From: JBKBIP01 sp046297495
GTDB taxonomy: Bacteria; Planctomycetota; Planctomycetia; Gemmatales; Gemmataceae
NCBI GenBank assembly: GCA_046297495.1
Contig: JBKBIP010000006.1
Coordinates: 1-64,000 of the forward strand
DNA: 64,000 nucleotides
Direction of reading: 5' to 3'
This document shows, one piece after another, positions 26,095 through 35,934 of the stretch (position 1 is its first letter; the number at the start of each line of letters is the position of its first letter). Below the pieces are notes generated by a model. The model was not told the origin of the DNA. It did no database searches and saw only the letters and a list, made by a program, of their open reading frames with translations. The position numbers and the translations under genes are program-made.

Positions 26095-27522
26095 GTGTAT
26101 CGACGGACGCGAATCGTGGCCACCTTGGGACCAGCGACGGATCGGCCCGGGGTGCTGGAAGCCATGTTGCAGGTTGGCGTGGATGTGGTCCGCGTCAATT
26201 TTTCACACGGCGCCGCCGAGGAGCACATTCGCCGCGTCGCGGCGCTGCGCGGCACGGCGGCCACGCTTGGCAAAAGTGTCGCGGTGTTGGGGGACCTGCC
26301 GGGTCCGAAATTACGCGTGCGATTGGACCAGGTCTTGACTTTGTCCGTGGGGCAGGAACTCGCCTTTTCGCGAAGCCCCTCCGTGCCAGGGGACGTGAGC
26401 CTTACCGAACCGGAGCTGCTGGCTGACGTCCGCCCGGGGCAGCGCATTCTGCTCGACGATGGCCGCCTGCAACTCCGCGCGGTGCGGATGGAAGGGCATC
26501 AAGTCATCGCTCGCGTTGAGGCGGGAGGCCTTCTGCTGCCGAATAAAGGAGCGAATCTGCCCGATACCCAACTGTGCGTCCCCGCCTTGACAGAGCGTGA
26601 TCACGAAGCGTTGGCCGTAGCGGCGCGGGCAGGTGTCGATTGGTTGGCGTTGTCCTTCGTGCGCGACGCGGCGGCGGCGGCGGCTCTCCGAGAGGCCGCC
26701 CGGACGCACGGCCTGAACGTGCCAATCCTGGCCAAGATCGAACGGCCCGAGGCGGTGCAATTGTCCTCTAGGATCATCCGTGAGTTTGACGGCCTCATGG
26801 TGGCGCGCGGCGATCTCGGCGTCGAGATACCGTTAGAGCGCGTGCCGCACGTGCAGAAGAAGCTCATTGCCCAGGCGCGGGCCGCTGGCAAGCCAGTCAT
26901 CACCGCCACCGACATGCTCGATTCTATGCGCCACAATCCCCGCCCCACCCGGGCCGAAGCCAGCGACGTTGCCAACGCCATTTACGATGGCACTGATGCC
27001 GTCATGTTGTCAGGGGAAACGGCGGTCGGCGATTATCCCGTCGAGGCGGTGGCATGCATGGACCGCATCGCCCGCGAGGCCGAGCGCCACCTGGAGCATA
27101 CCAGCTATGCGCCGGTGCGCATCTCCCTGCCCCAGATTGATGATCACGTCACGCAAGCCGCCTGTGTCTTGGCCGCCGAGCTGGGGGTCAACGCCATCCT
27201 GGTGCCTTCCATCAGTGGCCGAACGGCCCGGCTTGTGGCCCGCCATCGTCCCCGCGCCCAGGTGGTGGCCCTGTCCGAAAATGCCGAGGTGCGCCGGCAA
27301 TGGAGTCTCATTTGGGGCTTGTGCGCCGCGCCGCTGCTGGAGTCCCCCGACTGCGCCGAGGACCGCCTGCAAGCAGCCGCGCGCTCGGCGTTCGCCGCCG
27401 GCGTGGTGCAACCTCACGATTTGGCTATTGTGCTGGCCGATCATCCCTTCGAAGAGACCGCCCGCTTTCCCACTGTCCGCGTCATCCGTATCGGCGAAGG
27501 TGGTTTCGCGCGGGCGCCGTGA
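26095..27522 (+). CDS. pyk: Pyruvate kinase
   Basis: A 475-residue enzyme converting phosphoenolpyruvate and ADP to pyruvate and ATP, the last glycolytic step. The GTG start has GGAGGTG at ideal spacing. Landmarks: RRTRIVATLGPATDRPGVLEA and VNFSHG at the N-terminus, LGDLPGPKLRV opening the B domain, PILAKIERPEAV with the catalytic Lys, and MVARGDLGVEIPLERVPHVQ plus ITATDMLDSM (most family members have TATQMLESM). The C-terminal regulatory domain is present in full (AILVPSISGRTARLVARHRP). Monocistronic. Confidence 0.95.
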   Translation: MYRRTRIVATLGPATDRPGVLEAMLQVGVDVVRVNFSHGAAEEHIRRVAALRGTAATLGKSVAVLGDLPGPKLRVRLDQVLTLSVGQELAFSRSPSVPGDVSLTEPELLADVRPGQRILLDDGRLQLRAVRMEGHQVIARVEAGGLLLPNKGANLPDTQLCVPALTERDHEALAVAARAGVDWLALSFVRDAAAAAALREAARTHGLNVPILAKIERPEAVQLSSRIIREFDGLMVARGDLGVEIPLERVPHVQKKLIAQARAAGKPVITATDMLDSMRHNPRPTRAEASDVANAIYDGTDAVMLSGETAVGDYPVEAVACMDRIAREAERHLEHTSYAPVRISLPQIDDHVTQAACVLAAELGVNAILVPSISGRTARLVARHRPRAQVVALSENAEVRRQWSLIWGLCAAPLLESPDCAEDRLQAAARSAFAAGVVQPHDLAIVLADHPFEETARFPTVRVIRIGEGGFARAP

Positions 27523-27934
27523 TCGGCGCCCTGGGTCAATGGCCATACTCCTCGTGAATAATTCATGACCAGTAAGCCGATAAATGGGATAACCGGGTAA
27601 TGTATTCATCTGGGACCGATAGCAGCGATGCCGTCCACCGAAGCGGCAACGGTTGATAAAGTTGACGATACTATCCCGTGAAGCTATCGTGTATGAATGG
27701 ATTGGATCGAATTTTCCCACTACTGCCTTGTTAAGGGCGACTTCTATGATTCGTCCATCCTTTCTCCCTTCCCCTGCCTTGGCGTTGCTGGTTTTCCAGC
27801 ATCACATTCACCATTACTAAGTTCCTGTCTCCCCCTGCGCTGAGTTGACCGTTGTCGTTCCGTGGAACGTCCGTGTTGTGAAACGGGTTCTGGACATTAC
27901 TCCCTATGTCATGATACACGAAGGAAATTCATCG
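27523..27934. other. Intergenic region upstream of the glycine-rich surface protein
   Basis: 412 bases with lower GC than the flanking genes and no credible ORF or tRNA. A possible promoter is TTGACG (27662-27667), 17 bases, TATCGT (27685-27690), which would give a long leader. The TTG-initiated frame running into the gene from 27845 lacks a ribosome site. Confidence 0.35.
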
Positions 27935-30544
27935 ATGTTTACTCCCTCTTGGAAATGTTGGTTTCGTCCGTCAACGATCACAGCGCGGGGTGGGCGGCGC
28001 GTGCGGCCCGTCGTGGAAATGTTGGAAGATCGCCTGGCCCCGGCGACGTTCATCGTCCAGGGCACCGGCGACGCCACGGGAGCGGTGACCGACCTGGGCG
28101 GCGGCATCTTCAGCGCGCCGACCCTGCGTGCGGCCATCGACGCGGCCAACGACGAGGTCAACTTTGCCGGGCATGACACCATTGTGTTCGGCGCGGACGT
28201 GTTCGGCGAGACGATTACCGCGCTGCTCAACGATACGAACAACCCGTTCGCCTTCGGCCCGACGGCGTTTGTGATCACCAGTTCCATCACGATTGCCGGC
28301 AATCCGAACGAGTTGGGCGTCACCATTGATGGCAACGACAGCCAGCGTCTGTTCGGCGTGATGGAAGGCGCCAACTTGACCATTCAGTATCTCACGCTGA
28401 CCGGCGGCCTGGCCCAGGGCGGCGACGGCGGCGGCGGCTTCCACGGCGGCGGCGGCGGCGGTGGCGGCGCCGGGCTGGGCGGGGCCATCTTCAACGATGG
28501 CACGCTTGTCATTGCTAACAGTACCTTCACCGCCAATCAGGCGGTCGGCGGCGCGGGCGGCAATGGCGGCGAGGATAACCTGGATGGGGGTGGCGGCGGC
28601 GGCGGCGGATTGGCCGGCAACGGCTCGGACGCAACGGACAGCACGGGCGGCAGTGGCGGAGCGGGAGGCGGCGGCGCGGGAGCCAATGCTGGTAATTTTC
28701 AGGTCGGCGCTGGCGGCGGCTTCGGCGGTGGCGGCGGCGGCGGCGGCCAGGGAGTTCTGAGCCACGGCGGCGCCGGCGGCTTCGGCGGTGGCGGCGGCGG
28801 CGGCGGCGCTAATCCGGCTCAGTTTTCCGGCGCTGGCGGCACCGCGGGGTTCGGCGCTGGCGGCGGCAGCGCGGGCAGTTTTGACGATCTTGGCGGCGCC
28901 GGCGGCGGCGGGGCCGGCCTCGGCGGCGCCATCTTCAATAATCAGGGCGCGACGCTGACCATCATCAACAGCACCCTCGCTGAAAACACCGCACAGGGCG
29001 GCGCCGGCGGCACGGGAAACGTGAATGGTACCGCCGGCCAGGGCCTCGGCGGCGCCATCTTCAACCGCAACGGCACCGTCGTCATCGTCAGCAGTACGCT
29101 GGCGGACAACACCGCCGACAATGGCGGCGCACTTTTCACCCTGGCCGACGACGAAAACGCATCGGCCACCGTCCACCTCTTCAACAGCATCCTGGCCGAT
29201 TCGAGTGGCGGTTTCGCCCTCGTGCAGATGACATTGAACGACGCCACGGCCACGATTCATGCCGACACCCCGCGCGTCAACATCGTCGAGTCGTGGGCAA
29301 ACATCGGCATCGGCGACTTCTTCAACAGCGGCATCCTTCTTGTCAATCCGCAACTCGGCGACCTCCAGCACAACGGCGGGCCGACGATGACCATGGCGAT
29401 CGGCCCGAACAGTCCCGCCTTCAACGCCGGCAACAACGCCGACGCCGCCGGCCTCGACTTCGACCAGCGCGGTACAGGTTTCCCGCGCATCGTGGACGAC
29501 ACCGTCGACATCGGTGCGTTTGAACTGCAAGCAGCTCCGCCTCACGTCCACCTCTTCGCCGTCGGCGCCGACGCCGGCGGCGGGCCGCACGTCAAAGTCT
29601 ACAACGCCGATGGCTCACTGCGGTTCAGCTTCTTCGCCTTCAACCCCGCCTTTACCGGCGGCGCTCGCGTGGCGGTCGGCGATGTCAATGGCGACGGCGT
29701 CGATGACATCATCGTGGGAGCAGGCCCCGGCGGGGGGCCGCACGTCAAGGTTTTCAGCGGCGTCGATATGACCGTGCTGGCCAGCTTCTTCGCCTATGCC
29801 CCCTCCTTCACCGGCGGCGTGTTCGTGGCGGTGGGAAATCTTGATGGCGACAGCGAGTTGGAAGTCATCGTGGGCGCCGGGGCCGGCGGCGGGCCGCACG
29901 TGCGCAGCTTCAAGATCGATGGCGGCGTGGCCACGCAGTTACCGGGGCCACTGGGCAGCTTCTTCGCCTATGCCCCCTCCTTCACCGGCGGCGTCCATGT
30001 GGCGGCGGGCAACTTCGACGGCACGGGGACCGATGAGATCATCACCGGCGCCGGGGCCGGTGGTGGTCCCCATGTCAAAGCGTTTCGGTCTGATGGCGTG
30101 GTGGTGGCCAGCTTCTTCGCCTATGCCCCCTCCTTCACCGGCGGCGTCTGGGTGGCGGCAGGGGACCTGGATGACAACGGCATGGCCGAGATCATCACGG
30201 GTGCCGGCGCGGGAGGCGGACCGCATGTGAAGGTCTTCAACGGCGGCGATTTGACACTTCGGCACAGCTTCTTCGCGTATGACGCCGACTTCCGCGGCGG
30301 CGTGCGCGTCGGCACGGTCCATCTTCAGGATGGGGGAGCCGATCTGATCACGGGTCCTGGTCCGGTTCCCCACATGGTGGCCTTTGATCGCCTGGCCAGC
30401 GGCGGTTCCACCCTAGTTCCCGTGGGCACGGTAGTTGGCCCCTTGGTGCGCCTGCTCGATGGGCTAACCTTGGCACAACTGGATAGCTTCTTCGCGTTCA
30501 ATCCCGCCTTCCTGGGCGGCGTGTTCGTGGGAGGAAGTAAGTAG
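27935..30544 (+). CDS. Exported glycine-rich, choice-of-anchor and FG-GAP-like repeat protein
   Basis: An 869-residue protein starting at the ATG with GAAGGAAA upstream. Instead of a classic signal peptide it has the planctomycete export-type N-terminus: basic GGRRVRPVV then LEDRLAPAT at 30-38. A beta-helix (pectin-lyase-like) region follows, with very glycine-rich loops (residues ~165-330), then repeats of AIFNNQGATLTIINSTLAENT type and the LQHNGGPTMTMAIGPNSPAFNAG block typical of choice-of-anchor-Q proteins. From ~residue 540 to the end run six or seven FG-GAP/VCBS-like blades, each with G-A-G-x-GGGPHVKV(F/Y), a short strand and SFFAYAPSFTGGV. It is probably a secreted or surface adhesin-like protein. 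Standing alone in the window, its partner is unknown. Confidence 0.85.
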   Translation: MFTPSWKCWFRPSTITARGGRRVRPVVEMLEDRLAPATFIVQGTGDATGAVTDLGGGIFSAPTLRAAIDAANDEVNFAGHDTIVFGADVFGETITALLNDTNNPFAFGPTAFVITSSITIAGNPNELGVTIDGNDSQRLFGVMEGANLTIQYLTLTGGLAQGGDGGGGFHGGGGGGGGAGLGGAIFNDGTLVIANSTFTANQAVGGAGGNGGEDNLDGGGGGGGGLAGNGSDATDSTGGSGGAGGGGAGANAGNFQVGAGGGFGGGGGGGGQGVLSHGGAGGFGGGGGGGGANPAQFSGAGGTAGFGAGGGSAGSFDDLGGAGGGGAGLGGAIFNNQGATLTIINSTLAENTAQGGAGGTGNVNGTAGQGLGGAIFNRNGTVVIVSSTLADNTADNGGALFTLADDENASATVHLFNSILADSSGGFALVQMTLNDATATIHADTPRVNIVESWANIGIGDFFNSGILLVNPQLGDLQHNGGPTMTMAIGPNSPAFNAGNNADAAGLDFDQRGTGFPRIVDDTVDIGAFELQAAPPHVHLFAVGADAGGGPHVKVYNADGSLRFSFFAFNPAFTGGARVAVGDVNGDGVDDIIVGAGPGGGPHVKVFSGVDMTVLASFFAYAPSFTGGVFVAVGNLDGDSELEVIVGAGAGGGPHVRSFKIDGGVATQLPGPLGSFFAYAPSFTGGVHVAAGNFDGTGTDEIITGAGAGGGPHVKAFRSDGVVVASFFAYAPSFTGGVWVAAGDLDDNGMAEIITGAGAGGGPHVKVFNGGDLTLRHSFFAYDADFRGGVRVGTVHLQDGGADLITGPGPVPHMVAFDRLASGGSTLVPVGTVVGPLVRLLDGLTLAQLDSFFAFNPAFLGGVFVGGSK
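28411..28940. repeat. GGC-rich low-complexity tract encoding poly-glycine loops
   Basis: Long runs of ggcggcggc and related triplets encode GGGG(G)-rich stretches separated by conserved beta-helix turns. Several subunits (for example around the FGGGGGGGG stretches) are nearly identical in DNA, consistent with slippage or recombination expanding the loops. Confidence 0.75.
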
Positions 30545-30626
30545 AAATTATTACCTCAGTGCGGCACTGGCTCGCGCGGCGTGCGCCATGCGATTTTCCT
30601 AATCCGCTGGAAAGGAAGTGGCATGG

Positions 30627-30821
30627 ATGCAGGTCGAAATGACACATGCAAGATGCATTATTGTCACTGGCGCGGCGGGGAGGCTTGGTCGGCTCGTGGT
30701 CGCCGAGTTGCACCTATTACCGAGCGCGAATCGAATAATCCTTCTCGGTGGCCTCGCCTTTCATTCCACGTCTGTCCGCTGTCATCCGCGAAAGGAGGGG
30801 TGGGGTGGAATGGAACAATAA
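30627..30821 (+). pseudogene. Remnant of an NAD(P)-dependent SDR/epimerase gene
   Basis: An ATG at 30627 with AAGGAAG upstream opens a short frame (65 codons). Residues from ARCIIVTGAAGRLGRLVVAEL onward, then RIILLGG, match the first beta-alpha-beta of a Rossmann fold with the TGxxGxxG dinucleotide motif of extended short-chain dehydrogenases and epimerases. After about 40 residues the similarity stops and the frame ends with TAA at 30821; a full gene would need about 250-300 more residues, and none is present before the minus-strand gene at 30958. The rest of the gap 30545-30957 has no other feature I can support. Confidence 0.5.
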
Positions 30822-30957
30822 AACAACGTTCTCCTTTTGCTTATTTGTAGTATACGCAAGTTCACACAAGCAATCAATAGGAAAGAATGAACGTTCGAGG
30901 GTTTAGGCCCGGCTCACGTTCATGGCGAGAAGGGGGCGAATGGTGTTTCTGTTCCGC

Positions 30958-33900
30958 TCACCCCTTTCGGCCCGGCAGATGATGCACGAACAACACGTCC
31001 GATGGGAGGGCTTGTTCGGCCAGGGGGATGAGGTGTTCGTGGTGGGTGAAGAAGATCACCTGAGTAAGACGGGACAGATCGGCGAGGGCTTGCAAGGTGG
31101 CCTCGGCGCGGCGGTTGTCGAAATTAAGGAGCACGTCATCGACAATGAACGGCAACGGCTCGTGGTTGTGGAAGTAGGCTTCCAGACTAGCCAGTCGGAG
31201 GGCCAAATAGAGTTGATCGCGGCTGCCGTCGCTCATCCCTGTCACGGGAACCGTTTCCGGACCGCCAGGCCGGACCCCCAGCATAACCGGCTCATGGTTG
31301 TCATCGTGTTCGATGCGCAGCCCGGCGAACGAACCGGCGGTCAGGGCGGCGAACAAGGCGCTGGCCCGGTCGAGGACGGCCCCCTCGCTTTTGCGGCGAA
31401 AGCGTTCGATCCCTTCGCGCAACATCGTGGCAGCCAGGTGCAGCCGGGCGTAATGACTGACATCTTCGTGCAGTTGGGCCAGCAGATGCTCGGCTTGCTC
31501 GGCCTCCTCGGCGGCGCAGGCGCTGCCATCCATGCGGGCCAGCTCGGCACGGGCGCTGCCAATGGTTTGGTCCAACTTGGAGATTTCCTCGTGCAGCTCC
31601 CGCAAGCGCTGGTCGAGATGCCGTAACTGTTCTTTCAGATCGTCACTGTCCACTTGGCTCGCCTCGGTGATAAACTCCGCCAACGGTTGGCCGCCGCTCA
31701 GTAGCAGCAATTGCTCGTCGAGTTGGCGCAGGTCATGGTCGAGTTGGCGGCGGCGCGCGGCGCGCTGTTCCGCCTGGGGTAGCTCCTCATACACCGCGCA
31801 GCCCGCTTCTTGACATAAGGCTTGCAGCTTGGCGTGGTGGATGGCGCGGTCTTCAAGAGCTTGGCGTTGTCGTTCCGTCTCGCGGTCATGTTGCCGGCGC
31901 AAATCGGTGTATTCCTGAGCCTGGGCGCGAGCTTGGGTAAGGGCCGCTTGTAGCTCCTCGGTGAGCCGTTCCGCCGACAAGTCGGCCTTATACAAGGCGA
32001 CGTGCCGTGCCAATTCCTCGACATCCTCCCTGAAGCGGCAGGCGTCTCGGTCGATGCCCTCGAGGCGGCGGCGGAGACCATCGGCCTCGCGGTAATGCTG
32101 CCAGAACTTTTGAATTTCCACCAGCACGGCTTGAACCTCGGCAGGGGTGGTCTCCGGCGTCAGTCCCAAACGTTCCAGCGCCTGTCCCCATTGTTCTCGC
32201 CAGGTGGCCAACGCCGCCTCTGCGCGTTGCGCGTCGCGCTGGGCGTCGCGCTCGTCTTGCTCGAGCTGCGCCAGCACGCGCTCCAAGTCGATCCGGCTGG
32301 TTTTGACTTGTTGGAAATACTCGACTCGTTCTTGACCATATGTCAGCAACAAGGCCAGGGAAGAGGCGCGAGCGGGGGCTGTCTCGCCGAGTTTTTCCAA
32401 GGCGCCGCGCGTTTGTTCGATGAGGGCGTCAATGCGCTGTTCGATTAACTCCAGCTGTTGGCGCTGCTCGCGTTGGGTCTGGGCTTGTTGGCGCAGCTCG
32501 GCATGCTGAGTCAACCAGCCGCGCATCTCACGGGGCGGCAAGGGAGTGACGAATAGACGCCGCCATAAATCTTCCCAATCGCGCGTCAGCCGTTCAAGCT
32601 GTTCGGCGTTCTCGGCTCGTTGCCGTTCCAGCCGGTGCCGCTGTTCCTGGTGTTGGCGCAGGTCGGCGCTGAGGTGAGCACGGCGAGCGACACGGTCGGC
32701 CTCGCGCCGCAGCCGGTCGGCCAACTGGTCGGCCCGTTCGACACTCCGTTCATAAGCGGCGGCCAAATCGGCGCTGCCGGGGAAGGAACCGATGAAGTCT
32801 TGCTCCGCCGCGTCCCCCACGATCCCTTCTTGCCATGCCCGCCGCGCCAGCCGCCAGCCACTATCACGCTGCTGGCGTGCGTGCGTCAAATCATGTTCAC
32901 TTGGCACTTCTCCTTGCTGATCTAGCTGGTCGATTTCGGCAGCCAGCTCGCGCAAGCGTGTCTCTACCTCCCCCAGGCGGTCGTCGAGCTGGCGCGACAG
33001 ATGATGAAGGCGGTCGTGTTCCTCGTCGAATCGGTCGATGGTCGCCGGCGGGGGGACGGCCAGTTGCTCCAGGTCCTCCAGCGTCCCGGACCACAGCGGC
33101 AAGCGGCGCAAGTCGATGGCAGTGCGCGCATCCAGATCGCGCAGATTGCCGCGCAGCTCGTCGCGGCGCTGTTCCAAATCCCCTTCGCGCTGCGCTTCCC
33201 GTAGCGTCCAGATCAACTCAATGGTATCCGGGACGGTGGGCAAGGCGGCCAGCTCGCGCCGCGTTTGGTCGATGCGTTGACTGATCTTGACTACTTCCTG
33301 TCGAGAACTGTCCAGGGATTGTATCAAGGCTTGATACTGATTGCCGAGGTTGCCGATGCGCACCTCTTCATCGGGAGCTAGACGCAACGATTCGGCCTGG
33401 CTCAAGTCGGGAGAACGCCCCAAGTCGCCCAGGATTTCGTGGGCTTGATGTTCCTCCTTCTGGAGAAAAGCGACCAGGCGCGGTTTATCTGCCAATGCCT
33501 TGCGATATTCCCCCAACCGTTGTTGCAGTTGTTCAATGACAGGTGCTTGGTTCAGCAGCTCCGCCGGTGGCTGGCGTTGGCTCAACTCCGCCTCCAAACG
33601 GGCAAGTTCCCGCTGGGCTTGCTCGGCCTGATGCTCAGCCAGGCGCAAACCGTTGAGGGCCGCGCGCCAGCGTTCGCCGAAATCCTCAGTCAGCAGCGGG
33701 GCGTCGTGATACTCAGCCAACCTAGTGAGCAAGGCTTGACGCTTGGGAAGGGACGGCAAAGCGCTATCGATACGGGCCAGGCGTTTGTATTCCCGATTGA
33801 GCCGCTGTCGATCCGCTTCCAAGCGTTCCTTGCTGTGCTCGGCCTGGCGCAAGGCGTGATCGTGCCGTTCCCATTCGTCGCTGGACAGCTGGGCGGCACG

Positions 33901-34491
33901 TGATTGGGCCAGAGCGCGTTCCAGCTCGCGCAGCGTGGCGTTGATCTTGGGATTTTGGCCGCGTGGCACGAATAGTTCATTCATGTCCTTCCGCAATTGG
34001 TCTTGTGTGTTGCGCAAGCGAGAGATACCGGCACTGGCCGCGAACAGAACCTGTCCCAGCTGGCCCCCCCCCTTCCCAATCTCCTCGCCCCCCTGTACCA
34101 GCTCCTTGTGATCAATGCCGAACCAGGTCTCGAACAAGCGCTGATCCACGCCGTCCAGGTAGCGATTCAATTCCTCCTGGGGGATTACGGTGCGTTCATC
34201 ACTGCCGCGCAACGTTTCACCACGTCCCTTGCGCCGCGTGACGGCCAGCTCACTGCCATCACTGTGACGGAGTATTGCCCCAATACGCAGCTTGTTGTAA
34301 GCATGCGTGAAATCATCGCTGGTGCGTTCGGGAATGCCGTAAAATAGGCGCCGCAAGGCGCGCAAAGCAGAGCTTTTACCGGCTTCATTCGGCCCATAAA
34401 TCAGATGCAACCCCTGACAGCCAGCGGACAAATCAAGCCGCGTGTCCGTGAAGGGACCAAACGCCAGCAAGTCGAGACGCAAGATTTTCAT
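30958..34491 (-). CDS. YhaN-type AAA ATPase (SbcC/Rad50-like)
   Basis: A 1177-residue protein with an ABC/SMC-like split ATPase: Walker A GPNEAGKS at 33-40, and near the C-terminus the signature-like MSDGSRDQLYLALRLASLE followed by Walker B PFIVDDVLLNFDN and the H-loop FFTHHEHL. Between them lie ~900 residues of heptad-rich, Glu/Arg/Gln/Leu coiled coil. The N-terminal 200 residues (LYGI-like FYGIPERTSDDFTHAY, DHKELVQGGEEIGKGGGQ) are those of the YhaN AAA domain rather than SbcC. The ATG overlaps the stop of the nuclease gene (ATGA), so the pair is coupled. It is expected to form a DNA-end processing complex with that nuclease. Confidence 0.88.
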   Translation of the reverse strand: MKILRLDLLAFGPFTDTRLDLSAGCQGLHLIYGPNEAGKSSALRALRRLFYGIPERTSDDFTHAYNKLRIGAILRHSDGSELAVTRRKGRGETLRGSDERTVIPQEELNRYLDGVDQRLFETWFGIDHKELVQGGEEIGKGGGQLGQVLFAASAGISRLRNTQDQLRKDMNELFVPRGQNPKINATLRELERALAQSRAAQLSSDEWERHDHALRQAEHSKERLEADRQRLNREYKRLARIDSALPSLPKRQALLTRLAEYHDAPLLTEDFGERWRAALNGLRLAEHQAEQAQRELARLEAELSQRQPPAELLNQAPVIEQLQQRLGEYRKALADKPRLVAFLQKEEHQAHEILGDLGRSPDLSQAESLRLAPDEEVRIGNLGNQYQALIQSLDSSRQEVVKISQRIDQTRRELAALPTVPDTIELIWTLREAQREGDLEQRRDELRGNLRDLDARTAIDLRRLPLWSGTLEDLEQLAVPPPATIDRFDEEHDRLHHLSRQLDDRLGEVETRLRELAAEIDQLDQQGEVPSEHDLTHARQQRDSGWRLARRAWQEGIVGDAAEQDFIGSFPGSADLAAAYERSVERADQLADRLRREADRVARRAHLSADLRQHQEQRHRLERQRAENAEQLERLTRDWEDLWRRLFVTPLPPREMRGWLTQHAELRQQAQTQREQRQQLELIEQRIDALIEQTRGALEKLGETAPARASSLALLLTYGQERVEYFQQVKTSRIDLERVLAQLEQDERDAQRDAQRAEAALATWREQWGQALERLGLTPETTPAEVQAVLVEIQKFWQHYREADGLRRRLEGIDRDACRFREDVEELARHVALYKADLSAERLTEELQAALTQARAQAQEYTDLRRQHDRETERQRQALEDRAIHHAKLQALCQEAGCAVYEELPQAEQRAARRRQLDHDLRQLDEQLLLLSGGQPLAEFITEASQVDSDDLKEQLRHLDQRLRELHEEISKLDQTIGSARAELARMDGSACAAEEAEQAEHLLAQLHEDVSHYARLHLAATMLREGIERFRRKSEGAVLDRASALFAALTAGSFAGLRIEHDDNHEPVMLGVRPGGPETVPVTGMSDGSRDQLYLALRLASLEAYFHNHEPLPFIVDDVLLNFDNRRAEATLQALADLSRLTQVIFFTHHEHLIPLAEQALPSDVLFVHHLPGRKG

Positions 34492-35744
34492 TGATCGGCC
34501 TCCCCGCACAGCAGGCGATGGAGCAGCAGCGGTTCCACCTGATCGAGTAGCCCGCGCAGCCAGTGGGGATCATCGAAACGGAGCGCGTCCGGCCCCTGGG
34601 TCAGAGCCATGGGGAGCTTGGCTTCCAGATCGGCCAGTTCCCCGCGCAGGCGCTGCAATTGGGTGTCATCCGCACGCAGCTCGTGCAACAGGGCCAGCAG
34701 CTCGCCGATGGGGCCATCGTTGGGCAAGGCGGCGCGCGGCGGCGTGGTGTGCCAGAGAACCTTTTCAATCCACAAAGCCGCCCCGCCCACGTCGAGAGCT
34801 TGCGCGCGGATTTCGTGGCTCCAATGGCGCGAACGGGCCATGAGGGCGTCGTGCGCGGGGCATGGTCCCGTCACTTCGACGCGCACGGCCAGCCATCGGC
34901 CATCGTTTTCCTGGCGCAAGCGACGCAAGGCGCGGGCTACGGTCTCGGCCACGGCGTCGGCGTCGTCGGCCTGACGAACATCGCACACGCACCGTTCCCA
35001 GCGCACCACGTCCAGACCGCGAAACTCCCATCGCGGCTGGCGTCCCTGCTCGACGCGGACCAACATGCAGCCCTTGGCCCCCGTCTCGCGGATGTGCCGT
35101 CCTTGGATGTTGCCCGGAAAGACGATGGCTGCCTCTGGGTGCAGCACCTCGCGTTGGTGGATGTGCCCCAGCGCCCAGTAGTCGTAGTGTTTGCGGCGTA
35201 GGCTGTCGATGGTGCAGGGGGCGTAGGAATCATGCCCCTCGCGCCCCGTGACGCTCGTGTGCAGCAAGCCAATGTTGAAGTACCCACGCCATCCCGCCGG
35301 ATAGCGCGCCGACAAATCCTCCAGCACCGCTTGCGTGGCAAAGCTTTGACCATGAATAGCCACGCCGATGTCTTCGAGGACACACGTTTCCGGCTCCTCG
35401 GCGGACAGTAGTTTGACATGATCTGGCAAGCGCAGCGTCTTGGTCATGCGGTTGGCGGCGTCGTGGTTGCCGGCAATCAAGAACACGGGAATGCCCGCTT
35501 CTGCCAGCCGCCGCATTTGCCCGATGAAATATAAGCCGGTGTTGTAATCCTTCCAACTGCCATCGTACAAATCGCCCGCTATGAGCACGAACTGAACCTG
35601 CTCATCGAGCGCCAACCGCACCAGGTTCTCGAACGCTCGCCGCGTCGCCTGCCGGATATGCTCGACCGGCGCCCCTTCATAGCGTTCCAACCCGCGCAAG
35701 GGGCTATCCAAATGAATGTCCGCCGCGTGCAGAAATTTGAACAT
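34488..35744 (-). CDS. YhaO/SbcD-like metallophosphoesterase
   Basis: A 418-residue calcineurin-fold phosphoesterase with all family motifs: D9-x-H11 in HAADIHLDSPLRGLE, GDLYDG with D58, GNHD at 92-95, a lone His in GLLHTSVTG and GHIH. The N-terminal FLHAADIHLDSPLRGL and the ~200-residue C-terminal extension fit YhaO, the partner of YhaN, more than classical SbcD. Probable role: nuclease subunit in DNA double-strand-break or hairpin processing, two-metal (Mn) dependent. First gene of a two-gene operon; ~190 bases upstream separate it from bioF. Substrate specificity is inferred. Confidence 0.88.
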   Translation of the reverse strand: MFKFLHAADIHLDSPLRGLERYEGAPVEHIRQATRRAFENLVRLALDEQVQFVLIAGDLYDGSWKDYNTGLYFIGQMRRLAEAGIPVFLIAGNHDAANRMTKTLRLPDHVKLLSAEEPETCVLEDIGVAIHGQSFATQAVLEDLSARYPAGWRGYFNIGLLHTSVTGREGHDSYAPCTIDSLRRKHYDYWALGHIHQREVLHPEAAIVFPGNIQGRHIRETGAKGCMLVRVEQGRQPRWEFRGLDVVRWERCVCDVRQADDADAVAETVARALRRLRQENDGRWLAVRVEVTGPCPAHDALMARSRHWSHEIRAQALDVGGAALWIEKVLWHTTPPRAALPNDGPIGELLALLHELRADDTQLQRLRGELADLEAKLPMALTQGPDALRFDDPHWLRGLLDQVEPLLLHRLLCGEADQ

Positions 35745-35934
35745 CGTCCCCTGTCTCGGCTCAGAATTCGCCTCAGTTACTCAATCCATCGAGGATAAAT
35801 CACTAGGAGTAATTTGTCCAGTATGGAAAGTCTCGTAGCGCGCGACAATCCATCGGCACGAAATATTCCACGTGCTTTCAAATGACACCTCATGGCAATT
35901 GTAAGCTTGCAGTTTCGTCCTGAAATGATTCGAT

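Noticed and set aside
28411..28940. Regular repeats that could suggest a CRISPR array
   Set aside because: The repeats are GGC-rich coding units inside an ORF with no unique spacers and no cas genes.
27971..29590. 539-codon minus-strand frame, alanine-rich
   Set aside because: Complement of the glycine-rich tract of the surface protein; an artefact of GGC/GCC repeats.
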